DNA of 48,495 nucleotides from Spirogloea muscicola (Eukaryota; Streptophyta; Zygnematophyceae; Spirogloeales; Spirogloeaceae), in the NCBI GenBank assembly GCA_009602725.1, contig WELB01000403.1:1-48495 (forward strand). Direction: 5' to 3'. Both the position numbers and the translations under genes were made by a program. Position 1 is the stretch's first letter, and every line of letters begins with the position of its first letter. Shown here in pieces: positions 9,270-18,213 of this stretch. Below the pieces are notes generated by a model. That model worked only from the letters and a program-made list of their open reading frames with translations, did not search any database and was not told where the DNA came from.

Positions 9270-11618
9270 TCAATCAGCATTCTCAATCTGCAGATGCTCT
9301 TCCACGCAAACAATGTTCATAATCACATCAATATGCGACCGATTTGCCCTATTAAAATTGCCACAACACCCCCTAGTTGCAGGTTGTTTGCACGCTCGGC
9401 ACATATGCCGCCGGTCTACAAGGTACCCTAGTCGCTTAAAAGCGCTGTAATCCTTGCTCCACCGGTGCTTCACCAGCGGATGCCTAAAGCGCATGTAGTC
9501 GTAGAACTTCTTCTTAAATTCCTCCATCCACAAGACGTTGCAGGGTTGCTGCACAAAGTACATCGACTTGCGGCAATTGTGGGACTTGTCGTACCATATG
9601 TTGTCGCCGGGGCCGAGGGTGAGAAACATGTGCACGTAATCGGTGGTCTCGTGCATGCCGGAGGTGGTGTCCCTAAAATAGGCCGGGCAGCACGCCCAGA
9701 ATCCCGCTGTACCGGTGCGTTGCAAGAGCTGCCGGTAGGCAAGCAGGCAACGCACCACCAAGCGCGATAGCTCCTCCGTAATGATACGGTGTCTTAACGA
9801 TGAGTCTTGGGCTCTTACCAAGCGCGTGAAAGAGAATATGGCCAAGCGCTTCGACACTGATCCCCGCTCATCGCGATAGCGCGGATAATCGTTGCCGCAC
9901 ATAAACAGAGGGACTTGCCACTTGACAGTCTCCGCCACGGCGTGCTTGATGGGCACCATAACCATCTCGCCGCATATCATCTTCTTGAATTTGTCCGATG
10001 CCAGCTGATGAGCTATGTTTTCGGGCATCTCCGGCGCTACAATGAGCTCCTTGTTGTGCATAGATTGTAGGCCAAAGATGGTCTCGTGCGAAGAGTCTAC
10101 CACTCCTACACTGCTAGGGGTAAACATGGCGGTAATAATATCTACCAACGTCGACTTACCAGTGTTGGTATCGCCCACTACAAATGGCATAACATCGAAG
10201 TTGTCAAACTCACCTACCTTATAGAGCAGCCTGCCAATAAGGCCCAACAGATACGTGTACACAACATCCGATTCTTCTGCATCATTGCATTCAAGCTGGT
10301 AGCCAAAGACGCGGTCGAAAAGCGGGGTCTGCAAGTCTTCGAATTGGCAAATATGGTCGATATAATGCCTGGGAGATACACTCGGCGGTAAGTTGCCGTA
10401 GTACTCCAGCTCGCCGGTAGTAAGATTGAGCATGCCGTTGCGGAAGCCTATGTAATTACGGTCGCGTTTTACAAAGGGAAAGGTCGTATCGTCTACCCGG
10501 GCCATATAAACCAGCAGGTCATTAAAACGCCGCGGGAACGCCTTGAGTTGCGGGTTGTTAGCCAGACGCGCCGTTAAGAACGCATCGTAGGTGTCCAGCG
10601 GCTCGTAAACAGGCACAATGCGATTAATGCGCTTGAGTACCATCCCCTTCTCGCGTGCCAACATCTCGTCAGCGGCCAGCGCCAACAATTCATCGACAAG
10701 TTCGGTGACACCTTCGCTACGCCCTGCTTTTAGCTGATAAAAGAGCCCGCGCAAGCGCTTGCTGGCCTCGCCTAACAGCGGCCTTTTGCCATGGCTGAAG
10801 CATGTGAGCACCACCGAGTTGCACCGGACATACACGCAGCTATGCCCCGCCTGCGTATGCTCTGTAGAGGTGTCAACACAGCACTGCAACGTCGCAGGCA
10901 CCAGCATGTAGGAATCGGCTTCCTTGGTTATCTCCCAGGTCGTATCGCAATTAAGCGCGTCGTTTACGCTCTGGCTGGACGGCAAGTCGGTAGTGCTAAT
11001 ATTGACTGTGCCAATAGTCACATGGTAGTTATTGATTATGAGATTTGACACCGCAACTGGAGGTGGCTGCGGCAACATCTTATGTATCACCCTACATCCT
11101 TCGCCGTACATAAAGCCGCGCTTATTATGCATAACCTCACACAACGCTGCCTCTACCGGCTGGCCGTTTCTTATGCATCTTGCCAGCTCGTCAGTAAGCT
11201 TGTACACCTTGTGATACCCGCCGCCAACCGACCGTGACGTGAAAGTATCAGGCGTATCAATCGGCCCGCACCACATCTCAAAGGCCTCAACCCCATCTAT
11301 TTTGTCAGCATGGTCCGCACGACCGGCGTTCTTGCGATCAACGTCAATAACAAACAGCCCGGTCTCATCTCCTGTGAGAGAGATGAAGAACCTATGCCCA
11401 GCAAACTTCTTGGACACCAGAAGCTTGTGCGATTGTTCAGCAGTAATATCCGTCCATCCTGACAACGCAGGAACTTTATTGTGCTTGCCCTTGAGCGCAT
11501 CAAACTCTACGTAGCATGGCACAAAACGCGGGCAAAACGAGCGGATGAAAGCCAGGTCTGAAGCTAAATCTTGCGGCAGCTCGGATGAGGTCATGTTGCT
11601 CCCGAATAAGGCTGTCAT
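9270..11618 (-). CDS. Primase-polymerase / SF3 helicase (D5-like)
   Basis: 782 residues, complete. The N-terminal archaeo-eukaryotic primase-polymerase-like domain has FVIDVD (Asp92, Asp94) and SVGGGYHKVYK (His136). A Cys/His-rich middle segment (CCVDTSTEHTQAGHSC, TCFSHG) follows. The superfamily 3 helicase has Walker A GDTNTGKST (482-490), Walker B ELIVAPE (Glu530), motif C LFMCGN (Asn576) and the arginine region SVSKRL. The C-terminus has a cysteine cluster, CRAC...GCC (740-752), then NRSH. This architecture primes and unwinds DNA in many viruses and plasmids. All key residues are present, so it may be active. The base composition differs from neighbours, suggesting recent arrival. Confidence 0.88.
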   Translation of the reverse strand: MTALFGSNMTSSELPQDLASDLAFIRSFCPRFVPCYVEFDALKGKHNKVPALSGWTDITAEQSHKLLVSKKFAGHRFFISLTGDETGLFVIDVDRKNAGRADHADKIDGVEAFEMWCGPIDTPDTFTSRSVGGGYHKVYKLTDELARCIRNGQPVEAALCEVMHNKRGFMYGEGCRVIHKMLPQPPPVAVSNLIINNYHVTIGTVNISTTDLPSSQSVNDALNCDTTWEITKEADSYMLVPATLQCCVDTSTEHTQAGHSCVYVRCNSVVLTCFSHGKRPLLGEASKRLRGLFYQLKAGRSEGVTELVDELLALAADEMLAREKGMVLKRINRIVPVYEPLDTYDAFLTARLANNPQLKAFPRRFNDLLVYMARVDDTTFPFVKRDRNYIGFRNGMLNLTTGELEYYGNLPPSVSPRHYIDHICQFEDLQTPLFDRVFGYQLECNDAEESDVVYTYLLGLIGRLLYKVGEFDNFDVMPFVVGDTNTGKSTLVDIITAMFTPSSVGVVDSSHETIFGLQSMHNKELIVAPEMPENIAHQLASDKFKKMICGEMVMVPIKHAVAETVKWQVPLFMCGNDYPRYRDERGSVSKRLAIFSFTRLVRAQDSSLRHRIITEELSRLVVRCLLAYRQLLQRTGTAGFWACCPAYFRDTTSGMHETTDYVHMFLTLGPGDNIWYDKSHNCRKSMYFVQQPCNVLWMEEFKKKFYDYMRFRHPLVKHRWSKDYSAFKRLGYLVDRRHMCRACKQPATRGCCGNFNRANRSHIDVIMNIVCVEEHLQIENAD

Positions 11619-11640
11619 TTGTGCCTCAAGTGATCAATTT

Positions 11641-11759
11641 GGGGGTAAGATGGGGTAGCTTGGGGTACAAAATGATATGGCCAATATAATCAGAAGATCC
11701 TGATTATTACCTTTTTCTCTCTACTAAATAAGGATCTTTTAGGTGGGGTACGCGGGGTG
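11641..11759. repeat. TACCCCA iterons, 5' side of element
   Basis: In plus-strand terms: GGGGGTAAGATGGGGTAGCT and TGGGGTAC in 11641-11668, then GGTGGGGTACGCGGGGTG at 11742-11759. Read in gene orientation, the inner triplet is followed by CAAATTGA and then the start codon. The same order (iterons, AAATTGA, ATG) appears in the elements at 18660 and 27035. Confidence 0.65.
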
Positions 11760-11989
11760 AGCAAATAAAAAGCTCTAGTAGGGATGGTATGATGATACAG
11801 GGCTGGAAGATCGCAAATATAGTTAGCCAATTGACCCCACTTATGCATGAAAGACTTGTATTAACAAGAGCTTTTATACTAAACAACGAGCAATATCCAT
11901 CATTTATATGCACATGTGTTACGAGACTTGTCTGTTCTGTTATGTTGTAATATATATGCATACATACATTAGCGGAGGCCGTATGAGAG

Positions 11990-12729
11990 CGTTGACATAC
12001 TGCCAGATGGCATAAACGCAGAGGAGCATCTGTTTGTAAGAGATCTATCAAGAGACGATCTGTTGCTAGTGGAGCACAGACAAGACATCCTGAGCAACCT
12101 ATCAGACGACGAAAAGACGCTGGCGCTGTGCCTCTGTAAGGTAATACAGAGTTTTAACAACAGGTGTGCGCGATAGCTTGACAGATTATTTAGTAAACCT
12201 GATACTCACTAACATGAGGTTTAATAAGTACCCATTTATCATGAACTTGCAGCCAGACTACTGCTTTCAAGTGCTAGGAAACAGAGTATCAGCCAAGCCT
12301 GATTTTAGCATTGAAAAGAGCAGGAGTGTGCTCTGCTTTGACGAAGACAAACACTTCCATTCGATAAGCTCGACCACAGAATACGGTGAATCTCAGATAG
12401 CAGCAGAAGTGCTGGCATGTGCTTTTACAAACTTTGACAGACCTGACAGTTTAACCCAGGGCAGAGGGCAGGAGATATTTGCTACAAGAGTCATAGGAAC
12501 AAGGTTAACATTCTACATGTGCATTGTAAGTGAAGAGTACTGCAGGTGTGACAGTATTCGCGTAGAATGTCATGTCCCCGATTTTTCTTATGAAGTCGAG
12601 ATCGTCGATGATTTATTGAGCTGCTCTCTACTCAGAGCAATAAAAAGCAGGCTTATCTTGTTGAATATGGCTCATTGCAAGCTTCACAGATGTGCAATTA
12701 CTGTGCGGAATCCACTAGACGCTTTGTAA
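11990..12729 (+). pseudogene. Frameshifted PD-(D/E)XK nuclease-like gene
   Basis: An N-terminal part (VDILPDGINAEEHLFV ... LCLCKVIQSFNN) reads in one frame to a stop near 12175. The rest continues in another frame from about 12166 (RDSLTDYLVNLIL). The core is intact: SAKPDFSIE, LCFDEDKH and YGESQIAAEVLACAFTNF. The alignment with 23043-23897 spans the join, so one frameshift has split the gene. No ATG fits the second frame until residue 18. The extreme N-terminus is not found, perhaps removed when the adjacent element (ending ~11849) arrived. Confidence 0.65.
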
Positions 12730-13010
12730 TATACACCCGACCTTTCGTCATACAAAAGTCTGTCATTATAAATCACAAGCCAGAATGTGCTCTTCACGCT
12801 ACTATCTTTTAGATCGGAGAAGACTATGTCGACATACCCTGTTATCATCGCAAGAGGGGCAGAAGCAGAGAAAGGATGTTCGAGATCGATAAGCTTCAAC
12901 AACTCTTTAGCCTCTCTTCCAATTAACTTCTTTACGCCAGGCTGCTCAGTTGCAAGTCCGAACAACCCTTCGACTGGAGATTTCTTGTATGCTACACTTA
13001 CAACTTTATC
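12684..13010 (-). CDS. Unknown protein, probable 5'-truncated gene
   Basis: An open frame of ~109 codons. It has no ATG near its 5' end (the first usable codon is TTG at 13011-13013), and a stop lies about 13 codons upstream. It reads like real protein: VVSVAYKKSPVEGLFGLA, IGREAKELLKLIDLEHPF, MITGYVDIVFSDLKD and a Tyr-rich end. Not recognised. It overlaps the 3' end of the broken nuclease-like gene by 46 bp on the other strand. Either a fragment of a longer gene or chance; low confidence. Confidence 0.35.
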   Translation of the reverse strand, partial: DKVVSVAYKKSPVEGLFGLATEQPGVKKLIGREAKELLKLIDLEHPFSASAPLAMITGYVDIVFSDLKDSSVKSTFWLVIYNDRLLYDERSGVYYKASSGFRTVIAHL

Positions 13011-13168
13011 CAAGGATACAGACTTTTTCTGCCGTTATCTTGAGAAATAATGCTAACAAGGGGTCTCATGTGCACTGACGGAGCGGGGATTGCATATGGC
13101 CGCTGCGTTGGAGTAGCTACTTGCCAAGTAGATCCCGGCTCAAGATCACCATTACAATTAAGGTATCC

Positions 13169-13666
13169 CTACATAAAGGAGACGTCTAGCTTCTGTATCG
13201 GTGCCCTGCATATAGGGCAAAGACGCTGGCCTCGTGGGCCATCTATGAGCTTATCGGCACATGCCTGACACGATACGAGATGCCCACATGGGTTAAATCT
13301 TATACCTCTCGGGCGATCCATACATATTTAACAATAAAACACAGACTGGGCATCTTCCAGTCGCGATACTTCTTTCTTCAGAATATCCTTTTCTCTAAGG
13401 AGGTTGTTGATTTTTGCTATCTGATGTGACAGTATAGCATCGTTCTCTAGCATCTTTGCTTCTACTGAACGTATCTTATCCTCTAGAACCTTTACATCGT
13501 CCTTGAGTTGGACAAAAGACTCGGATACTACTGCACCAATCAGACCATCTGGCCTACTACTACCTGTGGGTACTAGCTGTACCCACGCACTTGCTAGTGT
13601 TATATCTCTCTCTAATCCGGGAGTAAGGGGATAATCAGGTGCGCAGACAAATTTGAAAACAGACAT
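13169..13666 (-). pseudogene. Coiled-coil RING-finger gene with one in-frame stop
   Basis: From the ATG at 13666 the frame runs 112 codons: a globular start, then a heptad-like coiled coil (VKVLEDKIRSVEAKMLEND through INNLLREKDILKKEVSRL), ending at a TAA (13328-13330). The same frame continues 52 codons to a TAG at 13169. Across the stop it spells a C3HC4 RING: C-[stop]-I-C, NPCGHLVSCQAC, then CPICRAPIQ. The stop replaces one non-conserved residue between the first two zinc-binding cysteines. RING proteins of this shape are E3 ubiquitin ligases. It is either a fresh nonsense mutation or a readthrough site; no other damage is visible. Confidence 0.75.
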
Positions 13667-14108
13667 CTCAGGTAAAGTCGCAGTCTTCCAACAAGGAATG
13701 TTATAGAGCTTATAGATACATCACTTTTATTGTGCGCATTATAGACAAAGCATAGACCGAAAGAGCAGCGTCATTAAATCAACGGCTGGGATTTAATTTG
13801 GGTATATCCAGTATTTGCTTTGTGTACCATTCTAAGGATGTAGATGGGCAATATGGACTGGCTGGCAGCAGCGTGGTCGCACCTTTACGCATGGACTAGT
13901 ATAACTATCGAGATAACCGATGTAAGCAGCATACAGATGGCCGAGGAACTTATGTAATCCTGTTTAACTACTACATACTCTATTGATCCAGTCGCAATAT
14001 CGTCTTCTACTACAGAATTCTCTCTCCAGTCTTGGCTCGCATACCGTCAGCTGCGATGCGGCCTTAATAAGATTGTATCGCTATTCTGCCAACAGAACAG
14101 CGATAGTC
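13667..14108. other. Intergenic stretch with weak gene remnant
   Basis: Around 13850-13955 the plus strand reads HLYAWTSITIEITDVSSIQM, which loosely follows the N-terminal region of the nuclease-like gene at 25821 (IVTSSLKIETKDVHDISAM). This may be a small remnant. Nothing else recognised. Confidence 0.3.
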
Positions 14109-14180
14109 CTTCTATCACAAATGAATTATGGAGTACGGAGTACGCTCATAAGGACATCTATAGATGATGGTGGTAGGGCA
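14109..14180. mobile_element. Solo terminus of GAGTACG-type element
   Basis: This is the inverted equivalent of about 24400-24480 and 42580-42655: TTCTATCACAA, then GGAGTACGGAGTACGCTCAT, then ATCTATAGATGATGG.G.TAGGG. Only one end is present. It abuts a truncated copy of the gene fragment seen at 7542, so the outer terminus is probably the TAGGG near 14178. Confidence 0.55.
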
Positions 14181-14289
14181 GTACGTAAGTGAGCTGTACG
14201 ACCAGCTAAACCCGACTACAGGTGGTGCAGCTGTACACTTTACTGGTCCGAATAAAGCATATCGAATTGTCATACCGTCAGACACTAGG
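14181..14289 (+). pseudogene. Duplicated fragment of the 7542-7650 gene piece
   Basis: About 107 bp match 7542-7650 with few differences (GTACGTAAGTGAGCTGTACG onward, encoding VSELYDQLNPTTG). One visible change turns TATGGAATTTTC into TATCGAATTGTC. The match stops just after CCGTCAGACACT. The left boundary coincides with the element terminus at 14180. Confidence 0.65.
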
Positions 14290-14419
14290 TGCTCATCCAC
14301 TTCTTGTTATCAACATTACTTCAAGAGATAAGTTACTGCCACATTATCATCTTAAAAAGCAGGTGCAATGCATCTAAAAAATGACTTAAAGCTGGATGAG
14401 GCTACCATGTGAACAATAA

Positions 14420-15289
14420 ATGGAAAACACACGCTATTTGCAGGTATTCTCTGCCTTATCTTGGATATTATTAACAGTAATGCTAGCATTTAAGTGTAGA
14501 CCGTGCCCAGAGATGCCTTTACTAATGAGCTCTCTACCAGAGGACTTTGCATTGTCAATAAAGCATGGACACAGACCCTATTATGATGGCCCTTTTGAGA
14601 CAGATCTTCCGTACCAGTTACTAAGTTCAGATGAATGTTGCCAGATAGCAAGCAAGTTTGCAGAGATCATTGTTATAGGGGCATCTTTGGAACGCCATTT
14701 GTTTAGCGGAATGATGATATCGCTAAGCGGAGACCACAGATACGGGGCTGCAAAAAGAGGCGATATGAAAGAGGAAGCTCTTGAACTGTGCAAAGGCGAC
14801 CGAGTTTTCAATGATAAGAAGAGCTGTTATAGGTACATACACTACAGCAGTTATCCAGGGCTTTGTTCAGAAGACGTGAAGCTGCGCCTTTTAGAGTGGC
14901 CTTCTACTAGCTCAGTAGATAGAGCCATATTACAGAGAATAGAGGACGGCACTTTGCTTATTGTATCCCATGGTATACATGGAGAATTTGAGCCTAAAGA
15001 TACCGACGATTTTATTGGCAATTTTGCAAGCTTAACTAGACCTAGAATAGTATGGGTTTCCATGCATGCAGCAGGTATTAACAAGCCTAAGACATACATA
15101 CACCAGCAAAACAACAACATTACGCAGTTTAACAATAGAACAGACAGTATTGCAAGGTCTTTTGGGTGGACTGTATTCAACACATTCAATCTTACCTACA
15201 ATGCAACGAGTTATGATGGCACTCACTATGGATTAGGTGTCAACTTCCTAAAAGCACAGCTGCTATTCAATCTGTTAAAAAAGCTCTGA
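14420..15289 (+). CDS. PC-esterase / Cas1p-like SGNH-fold membrane protein
   Basis: 289 residues, complete. A single transmembrane segment near residues 9-25 (FSALSWILLTVMLAF) marks a type II protein. The lumenal domain carries EIIVIGASLERHLFSG, the block I of this family, with Ser89 in a GAS rather than GDS context and a conserved Arg92. Near the C-terminus is YDGTHYG (Asp266, His269), the D-x-x-H block. Such proteins (PMR5, NXPE and Cas1p-type) transfer or remove acyl groups on glycans in the secretory pathway. Four N-x-S/T sequons in the last third fit a Golgi or extracellular site. GDS to GAS is unusual. Substrate unknown. Confidence 0.7.
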   Translation: MENTRYLQVFSALSWILLTVMLAFKCRPCPEMPLLMSSLPEDFALSIKHGHRPYYDGPFETDLPYQLLSSDECCQIASKFAEIIVIGASLERHLFSGMMISLSGDHRYGAAKRGDMKEEALELCKGDRVFNDKKSCYRYIHYSSYPGLCSEDVKLRLLEWPSTSSVDRAILQRIEDGTLLIVSHGIHGEFEPKDTDDFIGNFASLTRPRIVWVSMHAAGINKPKTYIHQQNNNITQFNNRTDSIARSFGWTVFNTFNLTYNATSYDGTHYGLGVNFLKAQLLFNLLKKL

Positions 15290-15907
15290 CGATCCATAAT
15301 TTAAGATCGATCACGTCCTATCATAGGTAAGAAGTCCGTGTTAACTAGACATCTCTTGTCGGTGTCATGATAAGCTCGATAGCATCTGGGACTAAAGAGA
15401 TGTCTGTACTCATATACACCTATTATCCTTTAAAATGCCATAAGTTTGGTGATAAAACAAGATCCCCAAGATGAGATAAGTATGCCCTGTGTCTTTTAGA
15501 CTCATATGGCCTTGATCACCTTTATTCTAAGAGAGCTCTCAAGATTTGCGTAATGATGCTCGTAAAAAAGGCCTACATATAGCCACACGCAAGGTTATCT
15601 TTCTTCAGATAGACGCTCGGTCTAAGAGGCCTAGGGTCGATAGCGGCGGTAACCCCAGAATGAACTTATAAAGCGCTTAGGATGATCACCTTTGACGACG
15701 GTCTTGAGTTTGGTGATTGCCTGGTACAGATTATTCTAGTGATGTCTATGCATTCAAGAGAGTTTATCAGGCCAAGTCGGACTTGGAGTTGCAAGACAGT
15801 CACGTTGGGGTACGCTTATTCTTAAGCATAGAGATATTAAGCCATCGGTTATTCATATTTTAAAAAAGATCTTATAAGGGGCTATGAGATGCAGAGTACC
15901 CCCTTGT
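15290..15907. other. Non-coding stretch with dispersed repeats
   Basis: No gene. At 15377-15430 lies one copy of a dispersed motif (GGGACTAAAGAGATGTC) also seen near 18320, 21735, 30300 and 34880. At 15657-15722 a block of ~65 bp (GAACTTATAAAGCG, GACGACGGTCTTG, TTTGGTGATTGCC) recurs in direct orientation at 26862-26927. 15810-15907 is part of a segment copied in inverted form at 35278-35410. Confidence 0.55.
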
Positions 15908-16894
15908 TTATGCGGCTTTAAAGCACTCTCTGATCTCTATTGACATACCGTTTAACATCTTTGTAAGGAGTTCACGATCTGCTGGACGCAACAGATTACA
16001 ACCAGGTGTACTACCAGAAAATAGCGGATCTTTAGGAGAGTATCTTAAGACGCTGAACGGTGTGCTTCTTCTTGTACCGGTTTTAACCGATGTTATGAGT
16101 TCTCTATCAAATATCGCTTTATACACACTCACAAAGACATCTGTCACTCTAAACATAAATATTGGCGCTCTTTCAGGCCACCTCTCTTGCTGTGCAATTG
16201 CTATGGCTTCTGCTATCAGCTGCGCTTCGGCGTTGTCCCATTGAGATGGTGTTCTTGACGAGTCTCGAGGCTTGTCTTCTACAACAATAACTCCCACATA
16301 CAACTTATCAAACAATATTGCAACTATGTCAGCTGTTGCCTTTCGCTTGACGTTTGATATGTATAAGTCCATGTCATATCTTTGTGTTATAAGGAATTCG
16401 CTCGTGTCCATAACACTTTCCATGAACTTTTGGAACATATTGTCTACACAGCTCTCCATAGAAGGGTTATTCAAGACTAGAACAATGCATCTCTGAAATT
16501 CTGTTGCTGCCATTCTTACCTGCTCCATGCCTATCTTGTCTGCAAGCGTTGACAATGCAAAATCCTTGTTGCTATCTATAAAACGTAGAGCCTTCTCTGA
16601 CAGAGGAGCATCTGTGTTGACTATACTATCTGGAGATACATCTTCAGAGACTATGTTGTAATAATCAAGTTCTGTACTAGTCCAGCCTGATCCAGGTGAC
16701 ACAGGGATTGTCTTTGTCTTAACAATATGGTCTGACGATAGGAATGTCTCTAGTATGCTCCGTAAGTCCTGGTCTATCAGGAATCTGATAACATCTGCTT
16801 CAGAAATAACTCTGTCATTAACTAATGTTCGCATAGCATGGACCTTTCTTCCATTATCAATATTCAGGTTTGTAATTGGTTTTAGGAGGTCCAT
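15908..16894 (-). CDS. PD-(D/E)XK nuclease-like family protein, long form
   Basis: 328 residues, ATG start, complete, and the longest family member here, with ~55 extra N-terminal residues. It contains PGSGWTSTELDYY, as in 4642 and 8095. The core is KATADIVAILF, VIVVEDKPR (E-D-K) and NAEAQLIAEAIAIAQQE. All core residues are present. The last 12 codons with about 100 bp of downstream DNA are duplicated in inverted orientation at 35278-35410, where they are fused to a primase fragment. No signal peptide. Confidence 0.78.
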   Translation of the reverse strand: MDLLKPITNLNIDNGRKVHAMRTLVNDRVISEADVIRFLIDQDLRSILETFLSSDHIVKTKTIPVSPGSGWTSTELDYYNIVSEDVSPDSIVNTDAPLSEKALRFIDSNKDFALSTLADKIGMEQVRMAATEFQRCIVLVLNNPSMESCVDNMFQKFMESVMDTSEFLITQRYDMDLYISNVKRKATADIVAILFDKLYVGVIVVEDKPRDSSRTPSQWDNAEAQLIAEAIAIAQQERWPERAPIFMFRVTDVFVSVYKAIFDRELITSVKTGTRRSTPFSVLRYSPKDPLFSGSTPGCNLLRPADRELLTKMLNGMSIEIRECFKAA

Positions 16895-17027
16895 TGTGCT
16901 CTCTTAGTTGCATTGATTGTCCACAAACAATCAGTTATTATGACGATCTTAAAGGCGTGTAGATCAGCACTGCAGCAACTTCTGCGTGCTCCATCAAAAT
17001 CTGCAAGGCAATCTCTTTAGTGATATT

Positions 17028-17513
17028 CTAAAGGGGTGTGTATACACTTACTGAGTTATCAGAGAAAGACACGTTTAGGGTAGCATTAGCTATCCTAAAG
17101 TAATCGCAACCAAGAACGTTTATGTCACTAAAATGCGACCCTTCTGGAGACTGAAGTATACTTAAACGCGTGCCGTTTATTGTTGCATTGACAGCGTCCC
17201 TTGTGTTTACCATCTCTGCATTTGATGCTTTAAAGACTCCCTGACACAGGTATGTTTGCGGAGAGCCTGTGTCAACAAGCATGTGTACGTTCTTTGTTGG
17301 CCTATTTCGTATGCGGACTTTCATATAGACAAACACTCTATTATTAGGTCCCCATATTATCCCGCTTACGTTCTCAACTGTCAAGTCATTGTCAGAACTC
17401 TCTAGGTAAGATGACTCTAAGCGTCTTGATATTTCCCCATAAAGATCTTGGGTATGGACATCGGTTACCAAAACATCGTATTCTAGAGGGGCATACTGTA
17501 CATCAAGCATCAT
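17028..17513 (-). CDS. Retropepsin-like aspartic protease
   Basis: 161 residues, complete. VHMLVDTGSPQTYLC is the catalytic D-T-G-S loop and INVLGCDYFR is the downstream hydrophobic-hydrophobic-Gly segment of retropepsin-like folds. Length fits a single-lobe enzyme that would dimerise. There is no gag, reverse transcriptase or integrase nearby, so it is not part of a recognisable retroelement. The N-terminus has YAPLEYDVLVTDV and IIWGPNNRVFVYMKV, conserved with 40487-40966. No signal peptide. The catalytic residues look intact, making this the likely active copy of a small family. Confidence 0.72.
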   Translation of the reverse strand: MMLDVQYAPLEYDVLVTDVHTQDLYGEISRRLESSYLESSDNDLTVENVSGIIWGPNNRVFVYMKVRIRNRPTKNVHMLVDTGSPQTYLCQGVFKASNAEMVNTRDAVNATINGTRLSILQSPEGSHFSDINVLGCDYFRIANATLNVSFSDNSVSVYTPL

Positions 17514-17767
17514 AAAGCTAAGCAGCTGTAAATAAATTACTACCTACTGTAGAGCATAGTATGTAAGATCGAATCAATAAGCCGATTTAATATGCTATAA
17601 ATATAGATAGGTAGCATGTTCGATAACCCTTCTCTTAATATTACTGACATGATCTGTCATGACAGGCCTCCTTCCGCCACCCTGTGCACCCACTTGTGCG
17701 CCGCACCGTCTTGCCATCCCCTAAATATGGGGCTTATGCACGGATAAGAGGGAGATGGCGGATAAGC

Positions 17768-18052
17768 GGATAATATGTTCACTTTGGGATACCTGTAAGA
17801 TTGTCGCCCACCGCACCCACCTCTATTGTCCCTACCGCCTCCATACGGCATTTGTGGAGAGCATACACATTGTCAACCAATGGCAGAGTCAGGATATTTG
17901 GCATTACTAGTACCTGTTACTGTACTCTTTATATTGGTATCCAGCATGTCCCATACTATTCTTATATATGAGGATGATATTAAGTGGATATTAAGTGGCT
18001 ATTTGATTAGCAGCGACAATCTTACAGGTATCCCAAAGTGAACATATTATCC
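17768..18052. repeat. 40-bp perfect inverted repeat around a 205-bp core
   Basis: 17768-17807 (starting GGATAATATGTTCACTTTGG) is the exact reverse complement of 18013-18052. The 205 bp between contain a frame with one hydrophobic segment (ALLVPVTVLFILVSSM) that I do not call as a gene. The structure resembles a miniature inverted-repeat element or an inverted duplication. No flanking direct repeat is evident. Confidence 0.65.
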
Positions 18053-18078
18053 AGGCTATTAGAGGGGATAGAGTAACA

Positions 18079-18213
18079 ATGAGCAAGCTGCAGGAAGACT
18101 TGGAGTTCATAAAGTCGTTCTGCCCATGCTATGTGCCGCTCTACCTTGCGGGGTCTAAGGCATAAAGTCGTTCTGCCCATGCTATGTGCCGCTCTACCTT
18201 GCGGGGTCTAAGG
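18079..18213 (+). pseudogene. N-terminal fragment of primase-helicase with tandem duplication
   Basis: ATG at 18079 starts MSKLQEDLEFIKSFCPCYVP, matching the N-terminus of the protein at 9270-11618 (DLAFIRSFCPRFVP). After the first unit a 53-bp stretch (18108-18160) is repeated exactly at 18161-18213, and the frame stops. The rest of the gene is absent. Confidence 0.65.

Larger units (their letters stand above)
9061..11849 (-). mobile_element. Iteron-bounded primase-helicase element, TACCCCA type
   Basis: The gene at 9270-11618 is flanked symmetrically by TACCCC iterons: an outer pair at 9150-9168 and 11742-11759, and inner triplets at 9240-9268 and 11641-11668, in mirror orientation. The outermost 28 bp (9061-9088 and the reverse complement ending at 11849) are similar: CATGCCTTATGGGGGTCAAC against CATGCATAAGTGGGGTCAAT. 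That suggests imperfect terminal inverted repeats. The coding region is visibly more GC-rich than flanking genes. No second gene is carried. Exact termini and target duplication cannot be fixed by eye. Confidence 0.65.

Noticed and set aside
17028-17513. A retrotransposon around the retropepsin-like gene
   Set aside because: No reverse transcriptase, RNase H, integrase, LTR or primer-binding site is visible near either intact copy.
17657-18041. Small frames inside the 40-bp inverted repeat (Gly-rich minus strand; hydrophobic plus strand)
   Set aside because: They overlap the repeat arms, lack relatives, and are most simply by-products of the repeat sequence.
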